From Leptothrix sp. (in: b-proteobacteria) (GTDB lineage Bacteria > Pseudomonadota > Gammaproteobacteria > Burkholderiales > Burkholderiaceae_C), in contig PNKD01000012.1 of the NCBI GenBank assembly GCA_013822265.1, positions 1-56,114 of the forward strand: DNA of 56,114 nt, in the 5' to 3' direction. The notes under the pieces were generated by a model. That model was not told where the DNA came from. It was given only the letters and a program-made list of their open reading frames with translations, and did no database searches. Each line of letters starts with the position of its first letter. Position 1 is the stretch's first letter. Of the stretch, positions 28,813 to 41,228 are shown one piece after another. The position numbers and the translations under genes are program-made.

Positions 28813-29904
28813 ATGCGTGAGCCCTTTGCGGCCGAAATGCTGTCACTTGCCGCCAGCGTGACTGACGACATGCGCTGGCGAGTGGCGCTGCAAAGGCTGG
28901 CCGGCTGGCTGGGCGCAAGCGGCTTGGCCGTGATCAGCCGCCACCGCGGCGATGTCGCCTGGGTCGGCCATGCCGTGCCCGATGCCGACGTGCGGGCCAC
29001 GCGGCAACGGCTGACGGCGGGCAACGCACCTTTGCCGGTGCCAGCGCGTGGTCCGCGGCCCGACGCCGGGCCCGCATCCGGCGCGGCCTGCCTGCATGAA
29101 CCCGCCGCATCGGGTGGCACCAGCCATGTCGTGCTGATGCAGGACGACGGCCAGGTGCAGGCCGCCGTGCACCTGCATGTCGTGCCCGGCGCGCCCGCGC
29201 TGGGTGAAGCGGCGCAACACGAGTTTGTCGGGCTGGCCCCGCATCTCACGGCGCTGCACGCGCTGGCGCTGCGCATCGCGACCATGGAAGCCGGAGAGCG
29301 CCGCGCCGCCCACCTGGGCCTGGCCGACGGCCACGCCTGGGTGCTGCTCGACGCCGGGGCGGCCATCGTCGACCTCAACGACGGCGCACGCGACATCCTG
29401 GCCGCGCGTGATGGCCTGCGCGAGGACGCGTCGAGGATCCACGTGATGTCGGCCCGCGACGCCGGCCGATGGAGTCGCGCCCTGAAGCAGCAGCTGGAGG
29501 GTGACTTGCCGAAGGCCTCTACGCTGGTGCGCGTCGGCCGACCCACCGGCCGCAAGCCCTATGCGCTGTTCATCGACCGCGTGCCGGGCGGCCCTGGCGG
29601 CCTGCTGCCCGCGGCACCCCTGGTGCATGTGCGCATCGTCGACCTGGAGGCCGAGCCGCTGGTGCCGCACGCGCTGCTGAGGCAGCTGCACGGCCTCACG
29701 GCGGCCGAGGCGCAGGTGGTGGCGCGCCTTGCCGGCGGCGACACCTCGGAGAGCGCGGCGCAACGGCTCGGCATCTCGCCCCACACCGTGCGCCACCATC
29801 TCGAGCGGATATTCGCCAAGACGGGTGTTCACCGGCAGTCCGACCTGGTGCGGCTGGTGTACGCGCCGTTCGTCGCCGCCGACTTCCGCGCGCCACCGGC
29901 CTGA
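28813..29904 (+). CDS. LuxR-type helix-turn-helix transcriptional regulator
   Basis: A 363-residue protein with a C-terminal LuxR DNA-binding domain (LTAAEAQVVARLAGGDTSES, then AQRLGISPHTVRHHLERIF and KTGVHRQSDLVRL). The first ~290 residues form an unassigned sensor region with no clear membrane segment; NDGARDILAARDGL near 195 has a PAS-like look. No receiver domain is present, so it is not a classical response regulator. It sits between lipB and lipA on the same strand with gaps of 190 and 139 bases. The target genes and signal are unknown. Confidence 0.82.
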   Translation: MREPFAAEMLSLAASVTDDMRWRVALQRLAGWLGASGLAVISRHRGDVAWVGHAVPDADVRATRQRLTAGNAPLPVPARGPRPDAGPASGAACLHEPAASGGTSHVVLMQDDGQVQAAVHLHVVPGAPALGEAAQHEFVGLAPHLTALHALALRIATMEAGERRAAHLGLADGHAWVLLDAGAAIVDLNDGARDILAARDGLREDASRIHVMSARDAGRWSRALKQQLEGDLPKASTLVRVGRPTGRKPYALFIDRVPGGPGGLLPAAPLVHVRIVDLEAEPLVPHALLRQLHGLTAAEAQVVARLAGGDTSESAAQRLGISPHTVRHHLERIFAKTGVHRQSDLVRLVYAPFVAADFRAPPA

Positions 29905-30043
29905 AGCGCCCCAGGCCTGAGGCGGCAACGGCGCGAGCCGCCGGGCCTTGGCCGGCGTCAGCAAGGGGCAGGGGGCGGCCGCTAAACTCGGCGCCCTCCC
30001 GCTTCATCTGGCCCCGGGGCACGCGCCCCGCGGCGACCGCCCC

Positions 30044-32091
<2,048 letters not shown>

Positions 32092-32169
32092 TGCGAGGGC
32101 CGGCGCCAGCGCGCCGGCCGTTGCCATCAGGCACAGCAGCAAGGGTCTTGCTGTGGACAGGGGTTTCAT
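32092..32169 (-). pseudogene. Orphan signal-peptide fragment, possible truncated gene
   Basis: On the minus strand an ATG at 32169, preceded by GGAG at good spacing, opens MKPLSTARPLLLCLMATAGALAPALA, written here in two parts: a basic start MKPLSTARP, then the hydrophobic core LLLCLMATAGALAP ending ALA. This is a convincing signal peptide. Beyond it the frame runs straight into the antisense of the deaminase gene, with no coherent protein. It could be the remnant of a secreted-protein gene cut at this point, or a chance resemblance. A (CGG)9 tract lies just upstream in its leader. Confidence 0.35.
32098..32119 (+). terminator. Strong GC hairpin after the deaminase gene
   Basis: GGCCGGCGC (32098-32106) pairs perfectly with GCGCCGGCC (32111-32119) around CAGC, seven bases after the stop. 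No T-tract follows, so termination is only suggested. Confidence 0.35.
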
Positions 32170-32177
32170 GATCGTCT

Positions 32178-32206
32178 CCGCCGCCGCCGCCGCCGCCGCC
32201 GCCGCC
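32178..32206. repeat. (CCG)9 trinucleotide tract
   Basis: Nine uninterrupted CCG units on the plus strand, non-coding unless the weak flanking ORFs are real. Such a tract could vary in length by slippage. Confidence 0.85.
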
Positions 32207-32404
32207 CAGGCCCTGGCGCCTAAGCGGGATTCGTGGTGCCGGGCAGCCGGACACGAGATCAGTCCGCGCCGCCGCGGTGGCGCCGCATTGACTGCCGTCC
32301 ACCGCCGTGCACGCGTGCGGCCATGCCCGGCCGGTGGACCGCCGCACCAGGGGGCCGCGGCCGCGGCCGCAGCGGGCCGGCGACGCATCGGTTAACTTCG
32401 CCGT

Positions 32405-34987
32405 ATGACGACCTCGAGCGCCCCCTCCCTGCGCATGCTGGCCTGGCGCCAGACCTTGCGTGACTTCCGTGCCGGCGAGCTGCGTTTGCTGGCGGTGGCC
32501 GTGACGCTGGCCGTGGCCGCGCTGACGGCGGTGGGCTTCTTCGCCGACCGCTTGGCCAGCGGCCTGCAGCGCGACGCCCGCCAGCTGCTGGGCGGCGACG
32601 CCGTCGTCAGCAGCGACCAGCCGACGCCGCCCGAGCTGGTGGCCCGGGCGCAGGCGCTGGGGCTGCGCGTGTCGCAGAACGTCGGTTTCCCGAGCATGGC
32701 GCGCGCCGCCGATGCCCAGGGCGGCGCGACGCGGCTGGTGGCCGTGAAGGCCGTGGGCCCGGCCTACCCGCTGCGCGGCCGGCTGCAGCTGCGCGAGGCG
32801 CCGGCGGGCCCCGAGGCCGCCGTGGCCGCCGCGCCCGAGCCCGGCACGGCCTGGGTCGACCCGGCGCTGCTCGACGCGCTGCAGCTGCGCGTGGGCGACC
32901 CGCTGCTGCTGGGTGACGCGACGCTGAAGATCACGCGCCTGATCGTGCTCGAACCCGACCGCGGCGCGGGCTTCTCCAGCTTCTCGCCGCGCGTCATGCT
33001 GGCCGCGGCCGACCTGCCGGCCACCGGCCTGGTGCAGCCGGCCAGCCGCGTGAACTACCGCCTGGCGGTGGCCGCGCCGGCAACGATGGACGCCGCACGC
33101 GGCGACGCCGTGGTGCGCCAGTTCGTGCAGTTCGTCGAGGCCCGCGTCAAGAGCGTGCCGCTGCGCGGCGTGCGCCTGGACACGGTGGAAAGCGGCCGCC
33201 CGGAGATGCAGCAGACGCTGGCGCGGGCCGAGAAGTTCCTCAACCTGGTGGCGCTGCTGGCGGCGCTGCTGGCCGCCGTGGCGGTGGGCATCGCGGCGCG
33301 CGAGTTCGCGTCGCGCCACCTCGACGACTGCGCCATGCTGCGCGTGCTGGGCCTGAGCCAGCGGCGCATCGCCGGGGCCTACACGCTGGAGTTCGCGCTC
33401 GTCGGCCTGGCCGCCAGCGTGGCGGGCGTGCTGATCGGGCTGGCCGTGCACAACGTCTTCGTCTGGCTGCTGGCCGGGCTGCTGAAGGTGGCGCTGCCGG
33501 CGCCGGGCTGGGGGCCGGCGCTGTTCGGCGTCGGCGTCGGCATGACGCTGCTGCTGGGCTTCGGCCTGCCGCCGGTGCTGCAGCTGGCGCGTGTGCCGCC
33601 GCTGCGCGTCATCCGCCGCGACGTCGGCGCGCTCAAGGCCAGTTCGCTGGGCGTGCTGGCGGCGGGCGCAGCCGGGTTCGTGACGCTGCTGCTGGCGGCC
33701 TCGGCCGACGCGAAGCTGGGCCTCATCGCGGTGGGCGGCTTCGCGGTGGCCATCGCGCTGTTCGCGGCACTGTCGTACGGCGCCGTCAGGCTGCTCAGGC
33801 GCGCCGTGCCCGATTCGCGCGCGCCGCGCTGGCTGGTGCTGGCGACGCGGCAGATCGCGGCGCGGCCGGCGTTTGCCGTGCTGCAGGTGTCGGCGCTGGC
33901 CGTCGGCCTGCTGGCGCTGATGCTGCTGGTGCTGCTGCGCACCGACCTCATCGCCAGCTGGCGGCAGGCGACACCGCCCGACGCCCCCAACCGCTTCGTC
34001 ATCAACATCCAGCCCGACCAGGCCGAGGCCTTTCGCGGCACGCTGAAGCAGGCCGGCGTGAAGGACTACGACTGGTACCCGATGATTCGCGGCCGCCTGG
34101 TGGCCATCAACGGCCGCCCCACCGGCGCCGCCCAGTACAGCGACGAACGCGCCAGCCGCCTGGTCGAGCGCGAGTTCAACCTCAGCCACAGCGACGCGCT
34201 GCCGCGCGGCAACCTCGTCGAGGCCGGGCGCTGGGTGGCCGACGAGGCCGACGGCCTGTCGGTCGAGGTCGGGCTGGCGCGGCAGCTGGGCCTGAAGTTG
34301 GGCGACCGCCTGCGTTTCGACATCGCCGGGCAGATCAAGGAGGCCCGCATCACCAGCCTGCGCCAGGTCGACTGGGGCTCGATGCGCGTCAATTTCTTCG
34401 TCGTCTTCCCGCAGGCCCGCATGGCCGACGTGCCGCTGACCTACATCAGTGCCTTGCGCGCCCCCGCGGCGCCGGCCGATGCGGCGCCCGGCACGCCCAG
34501 CTTCGACAGTGCGCTGAGCCGCGCCTTCCCGAACATCACCAACATCGACGTCTCGGCCAGCATCGCGCAGGTGCAGCGTGTGCTCGACCAGGTGATCCGC
34601 GCGGTGGAGTTCCTGTTCGGCTTCACGCTGGTGGCCGGGCTGGTGGTGCTGTTCGCGGCCATCTCCGCCACGCGCGAGGCACGTGCGCGCGAGTTCGCGA
34701 TCATGCGCGCCATGGGCGCCGGCAGCCGCCTGCTGGCGCAGGTGCAGCGCACCGAGCTGCTGGGCGTGGGCGCACTGGCCGGCCTGCTGGCCTCGGTGGT
34801 GGCGATGGGGCTGGGCTGGCTGCTGGCGCGCTACGCGTTCGAGTTCACCTGGACGCCGTCACCCTGGGTGCCGCTGGCCGGCACGCTGGCCGGCGCGCTG
34901 CTGGCCCTGGCCGCGGGCTGGTGGGGGCTGCGCGAGGTGCTGCGCCGGCCGGTGCTCGAGACGCTGCGGCGCACGGGCGCGGTGTAG
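32405..34987 (+). CDS. FtsX-like ABC transporter permease (YbbP type)
   Basis: An 860-residue membrane protein of the large FtsX/MacB-like permease group. One membrane helix near the N-terminus (LLAVAVTLAVAALTAVGFFADRL in part) precedes a periplasmic domain; helix groups follow at about 270-400 and 420-520, a second periplasmic domain spans ~530-720, and three helices end the protein (TLVAGLVVLFAAISATREAR; LGVGALAGLLASVVAMGLGW; LAGTLAGALLALAAGW). E. coli YbbP pairs with the ATPase YbbA; no ATPase gene adjoins this one here. The role is probably in lipid or envelope transport, unproven. ATG 32405. It converges with cheW. Confidence 0.87.
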   Translation: MTTSSAPSLRMLAWRQTLRDFRAGELRLLAVAVTLAVAALTAVGFFADRLASGLQRDARQLLGGDAVVSSDQPTPPELVARAQALGLRVSQNVGFPSMARAADAQGGATRLVAVKAVGPAYPLRGRLQLREAPAGPEAAVAAAPEPGTAWVDPALLDALQLRVGDPLLLGDATLKITRLIVLEPDRGAGFSSFSPRVMLAAADLPATGLVQPASRVNYRLAVAAPATMDAARGDAVVRQFVQFVEARVKSVPLRGVRLDTVESGRPEMQQTLARAEKFLNLVALLAALLAAVAVGIAAREFASRHLDDCAMLRVLGLSQRRIAGAYTLEFALVGLAASVAGVLIGLAVHNVFVWLLAGLLKVALPAPGWGPALFGVGVGMTLLLGFGLPPVLQLARVPPLRVIRRDVGALKASSLGVLAAGAAGFVTLLLAASADAKLGLIAVGGFAVAIALFAALSYGAVRLLRRAVPDSRAPRWLVLATRQIAARPAFAVLQVSALAVGLLALMLLVLLRTDLIASWRQATPPDAPNRFVINIQPDQAEAFRGTLKQAGVKDYDWYPMIRGRLVAINGRPTGAAQYSDERASRLVEREFNLSHSDALPRGNLVEAGRWVADEADGLSVEVGLARQLGLKLGDRLRFDIAGQIKEARITSLRQVDWGSMRVNFFVVFPQARMADVPLTYISALRAPAAPADAAPGTPSFDSALSRAFPNITNIDVSASIAQVQRVLDQVIRAVEFLFGFTLVAGLVVLFAAISATREARAREFAIMRAMGAGSRLLAQVQRTELLGVGALAGLLASVVAMGLGWLLARYAFEFTWTPSPWVPLAGTLAGALLALAAGWWGLREVLRRPVLETLRRTGAV

Positions 34988-34989
34988 CC

Positions 34990-35021
34990 GCGACGGGGCC
35001 CAGCGCGGCCCGGCCCGTCGC
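34990..35021. terminator. Bidirectional hairpin between convergent permease and cheW genes
   Basis: GCGACGGG (34990-34997) pairs with CCCGTCGC (35014-35021), with further GCC/GGC pairing inside. It fills the 37-base gap between two convergent stop codons. The absence of a U-tract lowers confidence. Confidence 0.45.
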
Positions 35022-35024
35022 CGT

Positions 35025-35594
35025 TCAGTTGCCGATGAGGCCCATGTCGGCGCTGCTCATCAGGCCCTCGATGTCCATCAGGATGAGCATGCGCTCGGTG
35101 CCCTTCTCGCCCTGGGCGTTGGTCACCGCACCGATGCCGGTGATGTAGGACGCGTCGATGCTCGAGTTCATCTCGGGCGCGGGCTTGATCTCTTCCTTGC
35201 CGAGCTCCAGCACGTCGGACACCGAGTCGACCACCGCGCCGACGACGCGGCCGCGAACGTTCAGCACCACGACCACGGTGAAGGTGTTGTATTCGGCGCT
35301 GTCGCATCCCAGCTTCAGACGCAGGTCGATGATGGGCACGATCACGCCGCGCAGGTTGACCACGCCCTTGATGAACGAGGGCGCGTTGGCGATGCGCGTC
35401 GGCGGCTCGTAGGAGCGGATCTCCTGCACGCGCAGGATGTCGATGCCGTACTCCTCGGCGCCCAGGCGGAAGGTCAGGAACTCACCGCCCTGCGAGGTGC
35501 GGCCGTTCGAGCCGGCGGCGCTGGCCGCGGCGGCGGCGTGGGCACGCGCTGCCTCGTGACGTGCGACCTGGCTGGCTTCGGCAATCATTTCCAT
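35025..35594 (-). CDS. cheW: Chemotaxis coupling protein CheW
   Basis: A 189-residue CheW. An Ala-rich N-terminal extension of ~35 residues precedes the CheW domain: [24 protein letters not shown] (in part [11 protein letters not shown]), [29 protein letters not shown] and [11 protein letters not shown]. It links chemoreceptors to CheA at the cell poles. It is the last gene of the minus-strand chemotaxis operon, 69 bases after a receptor gene, and may also have its own promoter (GCCGATAA at 35636-35629). Confidence 0.95.
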   Translation of the reverse strand: MEMIAEASQVARHEAARAHAAAAASAAGSNGRTSQGGEFLTFRLGAEEYGIDILRVQEIRSYEPPTRIANAPSFIKGVVNLRGVIVPIIDLRLKLGCDSAEYNTFTVVVVLNVRGRVVGAVVDSVSDVLELGKEEIKPAPEMNSSIDASYITGIGAVTNAQGEKGTERMLILMDIEGLMSSADMGLIGN

Positions 35595-35628
35595 GGCGTT
35601 TCCTTGCGAAATTCGAAGATGTGGAGGT

Positions 35629-35656
35629 TTATCGGCCGCCGCGGGCGTCGACTGAA
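35629..35656 (-). promoter_or_regulatory. Sigma-28-like promoter before cheW
   Basis: On the minus strand a perfect GCCGATAA (35636-35629) lies 35 bases before the cheW start, with TTCAGT (35656-35651) 14 bases upstream. The -10 matches the FliA consensus exactly; the -35 matches TAAAGT at 4 of 6 with one base extra spacing. Confidence 0.45.
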
Positions 35657-35663
35657 GGGCGGG

Positions 35664-37298
35664 TCAGAATGTTTCCCAGTCGTCGCTGCCGGCGGCGGCC
35701 GGTGCCGGCGCAGCGGGCTTGGAAGCAGCCTTGGCGGCGACAGTCGGGGCAGCCTTAGGGTTGAGCTTAGGGATGAGCTTGGGCGCGGCGGCCTTGGGCG
35801 CGGCCTTGGCAGCCGGCTGCTGCGGCGCCGGGCCGGCATTGACGCTGGCGCTGGCGCCTGCGCGGGCAATCGCCGCGTGCGCGGCGCCGGCCGGGCGTGA
35901 GTTCTCGCCGCTGACCTGGAAGGTCGCCACCAGTTCGACCAGTCGCAGCGCCTGCTCCTTCAGCGAGCCGGCGGCGGCGGCGCTCTCTTCCACCAGCGCG
36001 GCGTTCTGCTGCGTGCTCTGGTCGAGTTCGTTGACGGCCTGGTTGACCTGCCCGATGCCGGCGCTTTGTTCACCCGAGGCGGTGCTGATCTCGCCGATGA
36101 TGTCGGCCACGCGCTGCACGCTGGCCACGATCTCCGACATCGTGTCGCCGGCATCGGCCACCAGCCGGGTGCCGGCCTCGACCTTGTCGACGCTGGTGCC
36201 GATGAGGGCCTTGATCTCGCGCGCCGCCTCGGCGCTGCGCTGCGCCAGGCTGCGCACTTCGCTGGCCACGACCGCGAAGCCACGGCCCTGCTCGCCGGCA
36301 CGGGCCGCTTCCACCGCGGCGTTGAGCGCCAGGATGTTGGTCTGGAAGGCGATGCCGTCGATGGTGCCGATGATGTCGGAGATCTTCTTGCTGCTGCCGT
36401 TGATGTCGCTCATGGTGGCGACCACCTGCGAGACGACGCTGCCGCCGCGCTGTGCGACCTGGGCAGCCGAGGCCGCGAGGTCCTTGGCCTGCACCGCCGA
36501 CTCGGCGCTGTGGCGAACCGTGGTGTTGAGCTGCTCCATCGAGCTGGCCGTCTGCTGCAGCGAGCTGGCGGCGTTTTCGGTGCGCTGGCTGAGGTCGAGG
36601 TTGCCGCTGGCGATCTCCGCCGTCGCGGTGGTGATGGACTCGGCGCTGGAGCGCACGGCGCTGATCGTCGACTCGACGCGATGCAGGGCCTGCTGCAGCT
36701 GACGTGCGGCAGGAGTGTTCACGCGGCCGTGGGTCGTGGTGAAGTCGACGGTGCCGTCGGCCGAGACCAGCTGGGCGACGAGACCCGTCAGTTCCTCGGA
36801 GGCGGCGAAGTCGGCGCGGGTACGCTTGGTCAGCAGAACCAGCAGCACCGATTCGGCGACCACGTACGCCCCATGCTCCACCACGCGCATGAACCCGGGC
36901 TCGGTGAAGCTGATCGGACCCCAGCCCCACTGCTGGAAGAGGTTGAAGCTGAGATGGTGCACGGCGATCGTCGCGGCGGCGGCGACCACGGGCATCCAGT
37001 GGCGGTAGACCACCGTGCAGGCGAGGAAGGCGAACACCGCGAAGTGCGCCTCGGGTCGGCCGCGCGCGACGTGGATCAGCAGGCCCACCATGCACATGCC
37101 CAGCACCGGCAGCGCCACGCGGCTGAGCGCAGCGCCCTGGCCGGCCAGCGCCGTCACCGCCGCGGCCGCGAAGATCGCGCCGCCCAGCAGCATTGGCAGC
37201 ATCACGCCGCCGTCGTTCGCGCCATAGGCCAGCGCTGCGGCCAGCAGCACGCCTATCGCGGTGAGCATGTTCTTGTCGTTGGCGTTGAAGGTGGTCAT
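35664..37298 (-). CDS. Methyl-accepting chemotaxis protein with membrane-only sensor and CheR/CheB tether
   Basis: A 544-residue receptor. Six or so hydrophobic segments in the first ~190 residues leave almost no periplasmic domain, so sensing is likely in or near the membrane. A HAMP-like stretch is followed by the signalling hairpin with the tip [29 protein letters not shown] (tip core [20 protein letters not shown]). A ~60-residue Ala/Pro/Lys linker ends in DDWETF; WETF matches the E. coli NWETF pentapeptide that tethers CheR and CheB. ATG 37298 (MTTFNAND) has AAAGGG upstream. It sits in the operon between another receptor and cheW. Confidence 0.92.
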   Translation of the reverse strand: MTTFNANDKNMLTAIGVLLAAALAYGANDGGVMLPMLLGGAIFAAAAVTALAGQGAALSRVALPVLGMCMVGLLIHVARGRPEAHFAVFAFLACTVVYRHWMPVVAAAATIAVHHLSFNLFQQWGWGPISFTEPGFMRVVEHGAYVVAESVLLVLLTKRTRADFAASEELTGLVAQLVSADGTVDFTTTHGRVNTPAARQLQQALHRVESTISAVRSSAESITTATAEIASGNLDLSQRTENAASSLQQTASSMEQLNTTVRHSAESAVQAKDLAASAAQVAQRGGSVVSQVVATMSDINGSSKKISDIIGTIDGIAFQTNILALNAAVEAARAGEQGRGFAVVASEVRSLAQRSAEAAREIKALIGTSVDKVEAGTRLVADAGDTMSEIVASVQRVADIIGEISTASGEQSAGIGQVNQAVNELDQSTQQNAALVEESAAAAGSLKEQALRLVELVATFQVSGENSRPAGAAHAAIARAGASASVNAGPAPQQPAAKAAPKAAAPKLIPKLNPKAAPTVAAKAASKPAAPAPAAAGSDDWETF

Positions 37299-37374
37299 CG
37301 TCGACCCTTTCGATGGGAGGCGTTGCAATTCGATGGGGGGGGGGAGGCGCGGCCGGCGGTGCAGGGTGCTGCAC

Positions 37375-38925
37375 TCAGGCCGCGCGGACGCGGAATGTCG
37401 AGACGAGCCGCGTCATCCGCGTCGTCTGCTCGCTCAGGCTCTCGGCGGCCGCAGCGCTCTGTTCCACCAGCGCGGCGTTCTGCTGCGTCATCTGGTCGAG
37501 GCCGGCGACGGCCTCGTTGACCTGGCGCAGGCCGGTGCTCTGCTCGCTGGCGGCGGCGCTGATCTCGCCGATGACGTCGGTGACGCGGCGCACGCCGCCC
37601 ACGATGTCGTCCATCGCGGTGCCGGCGTCGCGCACCAGGCGTGTGCCGGTGTCGACCTTCTCGACGCTGGCCTGGATCAGGCTCTTGATCTCGCGCGCGG
37701 CCTCGGCGCTGCGCTGCGCCAGGCTGCGTACCTCGCTGGCCACCACCGCGAAGCCGCGGCCCTGCTCGCCGGCGCGGGCCGCTTCCACCGCGGCGTTGAG
37801 CGCCAGGATGTTGGTCTGGAAGGCGATGCCGTCGATGGTGCCGATGATGTCGGCGATGCGACGGCTGCTGACGTTGATGTCTTCCATCGTCGATACCACC
37901 TGCGCGACGACGGCGCCGCCGCGCTCGGCCGCACTGCTGGCCGACGAGGCCAGCTGGTTGGCGGTGCGTGCGCTGTCGGCCGTCTGGCTGACGGTGCCCG
38001 TGAGCTCTTCGAGGCTGCTGGCCGCCTGCTGCAGGCTGCTGGCCGTCTGCTCGGTGCGGCCCGAGAGGTCCTGGTTGCCGGTGGCGATCTGCGCGCTGGC
38101 AGTGCCAATGGACTCGCTGCCCGCCATGATGTCGCTCACCAGCCGGCGCAGCGCCTCCTGCATGTTCACCAGCGCGCGCTGCATGTCGGCCATCTCGTCG
38201 CGGCCCTCGGCGTGGATGACCTGTACCAGGTTGCCGCCGGCGATGCGCTGAGTGGCTTGCACGGTGCGTTGCAGCGGCACCGTCACCGACCGGGTGATGG
38301 CGCGGCCGAAGCCGATGGCCAGCACGACGGCGGCGGCCAGCGCGACGACGAGCATCAGCTGGGCCTGGCGCAGGTCGGCGGTCATGACCTCGGCACCTTG
38401 CACCACGCGCTCGCTCTGGTAGCGGGCGATGGCGTCGATGGCTTCGACGTAGGCCGCGGTGGCGGGCATCATCTTCGCGTCCAGCAGGGCCTGGGCATTG
38501 GCGGCATCGCCTTCCTTGAACATCTTCAGCACCTCGGCGCGTGCGGTGACGTAGGCCTCACGCTGGACGCCGATGTGCTGCAGCAGGGACTTGCCGCGCT
38601 CGGTGTCGACGAGTTCGGTGAGTTCCTTCTGCAGCTTCGAGATCTCGGCGCTGGTGGCCTTCATCTGCGGCTCGAAGAAGGCGTCCACGGCGGCGTCGCC
38701 ACCTGCCCTGGCGATGGCCAGCGCGCGCGCGGCGTTCAGGTTGACGTGGCCGCGCCACTGCTCGGCCATCGCCGCGCGCTGTTGGACCTTCAACCCATGG
38801 GCGGCGTCGGCCCCTAGACGATCGAGGCTGCTCATCATCAGCGCGGCCATGGCCGCCATCAGACCGACGCCGACGCCGAAGCCGAGTGCCAGGCGCGGCC
38901 CCAACTTCATCTGATTGAGCTTCAT
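37375..38925 (-). CDS. Methyl-accepting chemotaxis protein (classical four-helix sensor)
   Basis: A 516-residue receptor: membrane helix 1 near residues 10-30, a ~150-residue periplasmic helical domain resembling 4HB_MCP ([20 protein letters not shown]), membrane helix 2 near 190-208, HAMP ([24 protein letters not shown] in part), and the signalling hairpin with the same tip as the neighbouring receptor. It ends STFRVRAA without a CheR/CheB tether. ATG 38925 has AAGGAG at good spacing. The two receptors are near-identical around the tip, which points to a shared CheA-CheW array. Confidence 0.94.
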   Translation of the reverse strand: MKLNQMKLGPRLALGFGVGVGLMAAMAALMMSSLDRLGADAAHGLKVQQRAAMAEQWRGHVNLNAARALAIARAGGDAAVDAFFEPQMKATSAEISKLQKELTELVDTERGKSLLQHIGVQREAYVTARAEVLKMFKEGDAANAQALLDAKMMPATAAYVEAIDAIARYQSERVVQGAEVMTADLRQAQLMLVVALAAAVVLAIGFGRAITRSVTVPLQRTVQATQRIAGGNLVQVIHAEGRDEMADMQRALVNMQEALRRLVSDIMAGSESIGTASAQIATGNQDLSGRTEQTASSLQQAASSLEELTGTVSQTADSARTANQLASSASSAAERGGAVVAQVVSTMEDINVSSRRIADIIGTIDGIAFQTNILALNAAVEAARAGEQGRGFAVVASEVRSLAQRSAEAAREIKSLIQASVEKVDTGTRLVRDAGTAMDDIVGGVRRVTDVIGEISAAASEQSTGLRQVNEAVAGLDQMTQQNAALVEQSAAAAESLSEQTTRMTRLVSTFRVRAA

Positions 38926-39019
38926 CCGAGTGTCTCCTTCATGCATCTCTGCAGGTGTCTTGGAGCCTGCGCCGGCGTGCGGGGCGAAAGCCGAGGCACT
39001 GCCCGGGCAAGGTGGCGGT

Positions 39020-41176
39020 TCAATGGCGCGAACGGCGCACCAGCGAACCGACGTCGAGAATCAGCGCGACGCGGCCGTCGCCCATGATCGTGGCGCCCGA
39101 GACGTCCTCGACGCGGCGGTAGTTGCTCTCGAGGTTCTTGACGACGACCTGCTGCTGGCCGAGCAGCTCGTCCACCAGCAGCGCCACGCGGCCGCCTTCG
39201 GCCTCGACGACGACCATGATGTTGCTGACGTGCTCGAAGTCGAAGCGCGGCACGTCGAAGACCTTCTCGAGGTCCAGCACCGGCATGTACTCGTCGCGCA
39301 CTTCCACGACACGGCCGCTGCCGCCTATGGTCTTGACCGTGCCGGCCTGCACCTGGAAGCTCTCGACGACGCTGTTCAGCGGCAGGATGTAGCACTCGTC
39401 GCCCACGCCCACCGACATGCCGTCCATGATGGCCAGCGTCAGCGGCAGGCGCACACGCACCGTCATGCCGTAGCCCTCGGCACTGTCGATCTCGACCGTG
39501 CCGCCCAGCGCGGTGATGTTCTTCTTCACCACGTCCATGCCGACGCCGCGGCCGGAGACGTCGGTGACGACCTCGGCGGTGCTGAAACCGGGTGCGAAGA
39601 TGAGGCCGTAGACGTCCTGGTCGCTGAGCGTGTCGGGGGCGTCGAGGCCGCGTTCGCGGGCCTTGTCCAGCAGCTTGGCGCGGTTCAGGCCCTTGCCGTC
39701 GTCGCGCACCTCGATGACGATGCTGCCGCCCTGGTGGCTGGCGATCAGCGTGATGGTGCCGTGCTCGGGCTTGCCCTTGGCCAGGCGTTCGGCAGGCAGT
39801 TCGATGCCGTGGTCGCAGCTGTTGCGCACCAGGTGGGTCAGCGGGTCGGTGATCTTCTCGACCAGGCCCTTGTCGAGCTCGGTGGCCTCGCCGACCTGCA
39901 CCATCTCGACCCGCTTGCCGAGCTTGGCGGCCAGGTCGCGCAGCATGCGCGGGAACCGGTTGAAGACCAACGACATCGGGATCATGCGGATCGACATCAC
40001 CGCTTCTTGCAGGTCGCGGGTGTTGCGTTCCAGATCGGTCAGGCCGGCGGCGAGCTGCTGGTAGAGCGCGGCGTCCACGCCCTTGCCGGTCTGCGCCAGC
40101 ATGGCCTGGGTGATGACGAGTTCGCCCACCAGGTTGATGAGCTGGTCGACCTTGTCGACCGAGACGCGCAGCGTGCTCGACTCGGCCGCCGTGGCGGCCT
40201 TCTCGACGCGCGCGGCGGGCGGCTTGACCGGCGTGGCGGCCAGGCCCGGGGTCGGCGCCGAAACGGCGGCAGCCTCGGCAGGCGCCACCGACTCGGAGGG
40301 TGCGCCGGGAGCGTCGTCGAAGAAGCCGTAGCCCAGTTCCGCGGGCTTGGCTTCATGCGCCGGCGCGCCGGGCGCGCCCTCGTGGAAGCCATAGCCGGCG
40401 CCCAAGGGACTGAGCGCGATCTGTTCGCGCGCGACGTGGAAGCCGAAGAGGTCGATGAGGTCGTTGTCGCTGGAGGCCGTGACGACCTTGAAGCGGCGCA
40501 TGCCGTCGGCGGCGTGCCCCGCGTCCAGCGGTACGATGGTGCCGAGGTCGGTGATTTCGTTGAACAGGTCGACCAGGTTGTCGGCCACCGCGGGGTCGCC
40601 CAGCGGGCCCACGGTCAGTTCGAGTTCGCGCACGCCCGGCTTGGCCGGCGCCGTTGCGACCGCGGCCGTGGACGCAGGGGCCGTGGGCGCAGGGGCCGGT
40701 GCGGCAACCGCCACCGGCGCGGCAGTGCGCGGCGGCGGCGCCGCGGGGGCCGAGCGGCCCTCGACGCAGCGGCGCACGCCGGCGAGCAGTTCGGACGTGT
40801 CGATGGGGTCGGCGCCGTTGCCCTGGTGGCGCGCCAGCTGGGCCTTGAGCGCGTCGCCCGAAGCCAGCAGCACGTCGACCATCTCGGTGGTCGGGGTCAG
40901 TTCGTGGCGGCGCAGCTTGTCCAGCAGCGTCTCCATCTGGTGCGTCAGTTCGGCCACGTCGGAAAAACCGAAGGTGGCCGCGCCACCCTTGACCGAGTGC
41001 GCACAGCGAAAGATGGCGTTGAGCTCCTCGTCGTCGGCGTGGTCGATGTCCAGCGCGAGCAGCATCTGCTCCATGGACTCGAGGTTCTCGCCAGCCTCCT
41101 CGAAGAAGACCTGGAAGAACTGGCTCAGATCGATGCCGGCGGCCTGGCTCGCGGCGTCGTGGTTCATATCACCCAT
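39020..41176 (-). CDS. cheA: Chemotaxis histidine kinase CheA
   Basis: A 718-residue CheA. The P1 domain carries phospho-His60 in [14 protein letters not shown]; a Pro/Ala-rich linker with P2 follows, then the dimerisation domain (~345-410), the ATP-binding domain with [14 protein letters not shown] (N box) and ATGs such as [15 protein letters not shown], and a CheW-like P5 at the end. The linker contains a near-repeated GYGF(H/F)(E/D)(G/D)APGAP motif around residues 257-290. It phosphorylates CheY in response to receptor state. ATG 41176 has GGAG upstream. It lies 52 bases after cheY. Confidence 0.96.
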   Translation of the reverse strand: MGDMNHDAASQAAGIDLSQFFQVFFEEAGENLESMEQMLLALDIDHADDEELNAIFRCAHSVKGGAATFGFSDVAELTHQMETLLDKLRRHELTPTTEMVDVLLASGDALKAQLARHQGNGADPIDTSELLAGVRRCVEGRSAPAAPPPRTAAPVAVAAPAPAPTAPASTAAVATAPAKPGVRELELTVGPLGDPAVADNLVDLFNEITDLGTIVPLDAGHAADGMRRFKVVTASSDNDLIDLFGFHVAREQIALSPLGAGYGFHEGAPGAPAHEAKPAELGYGFFDDAPGAPSESVAPAEAAAVSAPTPGLAATPVKPPAARVEKAATAAESSTLRVSVDKVDQLINLVGELVITQAMLAQTGKGVDAALYQQLAAGLTDLERNTRDLQEAVMSIRMIPMSLVFNRFPRMLRDLAAKLGKRVEMVQVGEATELDKGLVEKITDPLTHLVRNSCDHGIELPAERLAKGKPEHGTITLIASHQGGSIVIEVRDDGKGLNRAKLLDKARERGLDAPDTLSDQDVYGLIFAPGFSTAEVVTDVSGRGVGMDVVKKNITALGGTVEIDSAEGYGMTVRVRLPLTLAIMDGMSVGVGDECYILPLNSVVESFQVQAGTVKTIGGSGRVVEVRDEYMPVLDLEKVFDVPRFDFEHVSNIMVVVEAEGGRVALLVDELLGQQQVVVKNLESNYRRVEDVSGATIMGDGRVALILDVGSLVRRSRH

Positions 41177-41228
41177 CGCGGGGACTCCTGCAGTTTGCGG
41201 CGGCGGGTTGCCGGGGCGCTCGGACGAT

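Larger units (their letters stand above)
32092..32404. other. 313-base intergenic region with trinucleotide tract
   Basis: The space between the deaminase gene and the FtsX-like permease holds the 9-bp hairpin, the orphan signal-peptide fragment on the minus strand, a (CCG)9 run at 32178-32206, and about 200 bases of GC-rich sequence in which I see no gene, promoter or known riboswitch. Confidence 0.7.

Noticed and set aside
32153..32395. Small plus-strand ORF with a poly-Ala run
   Set aside because: The Ala run is just the (CCG)n tract read in frame; no ribosome site or family match.
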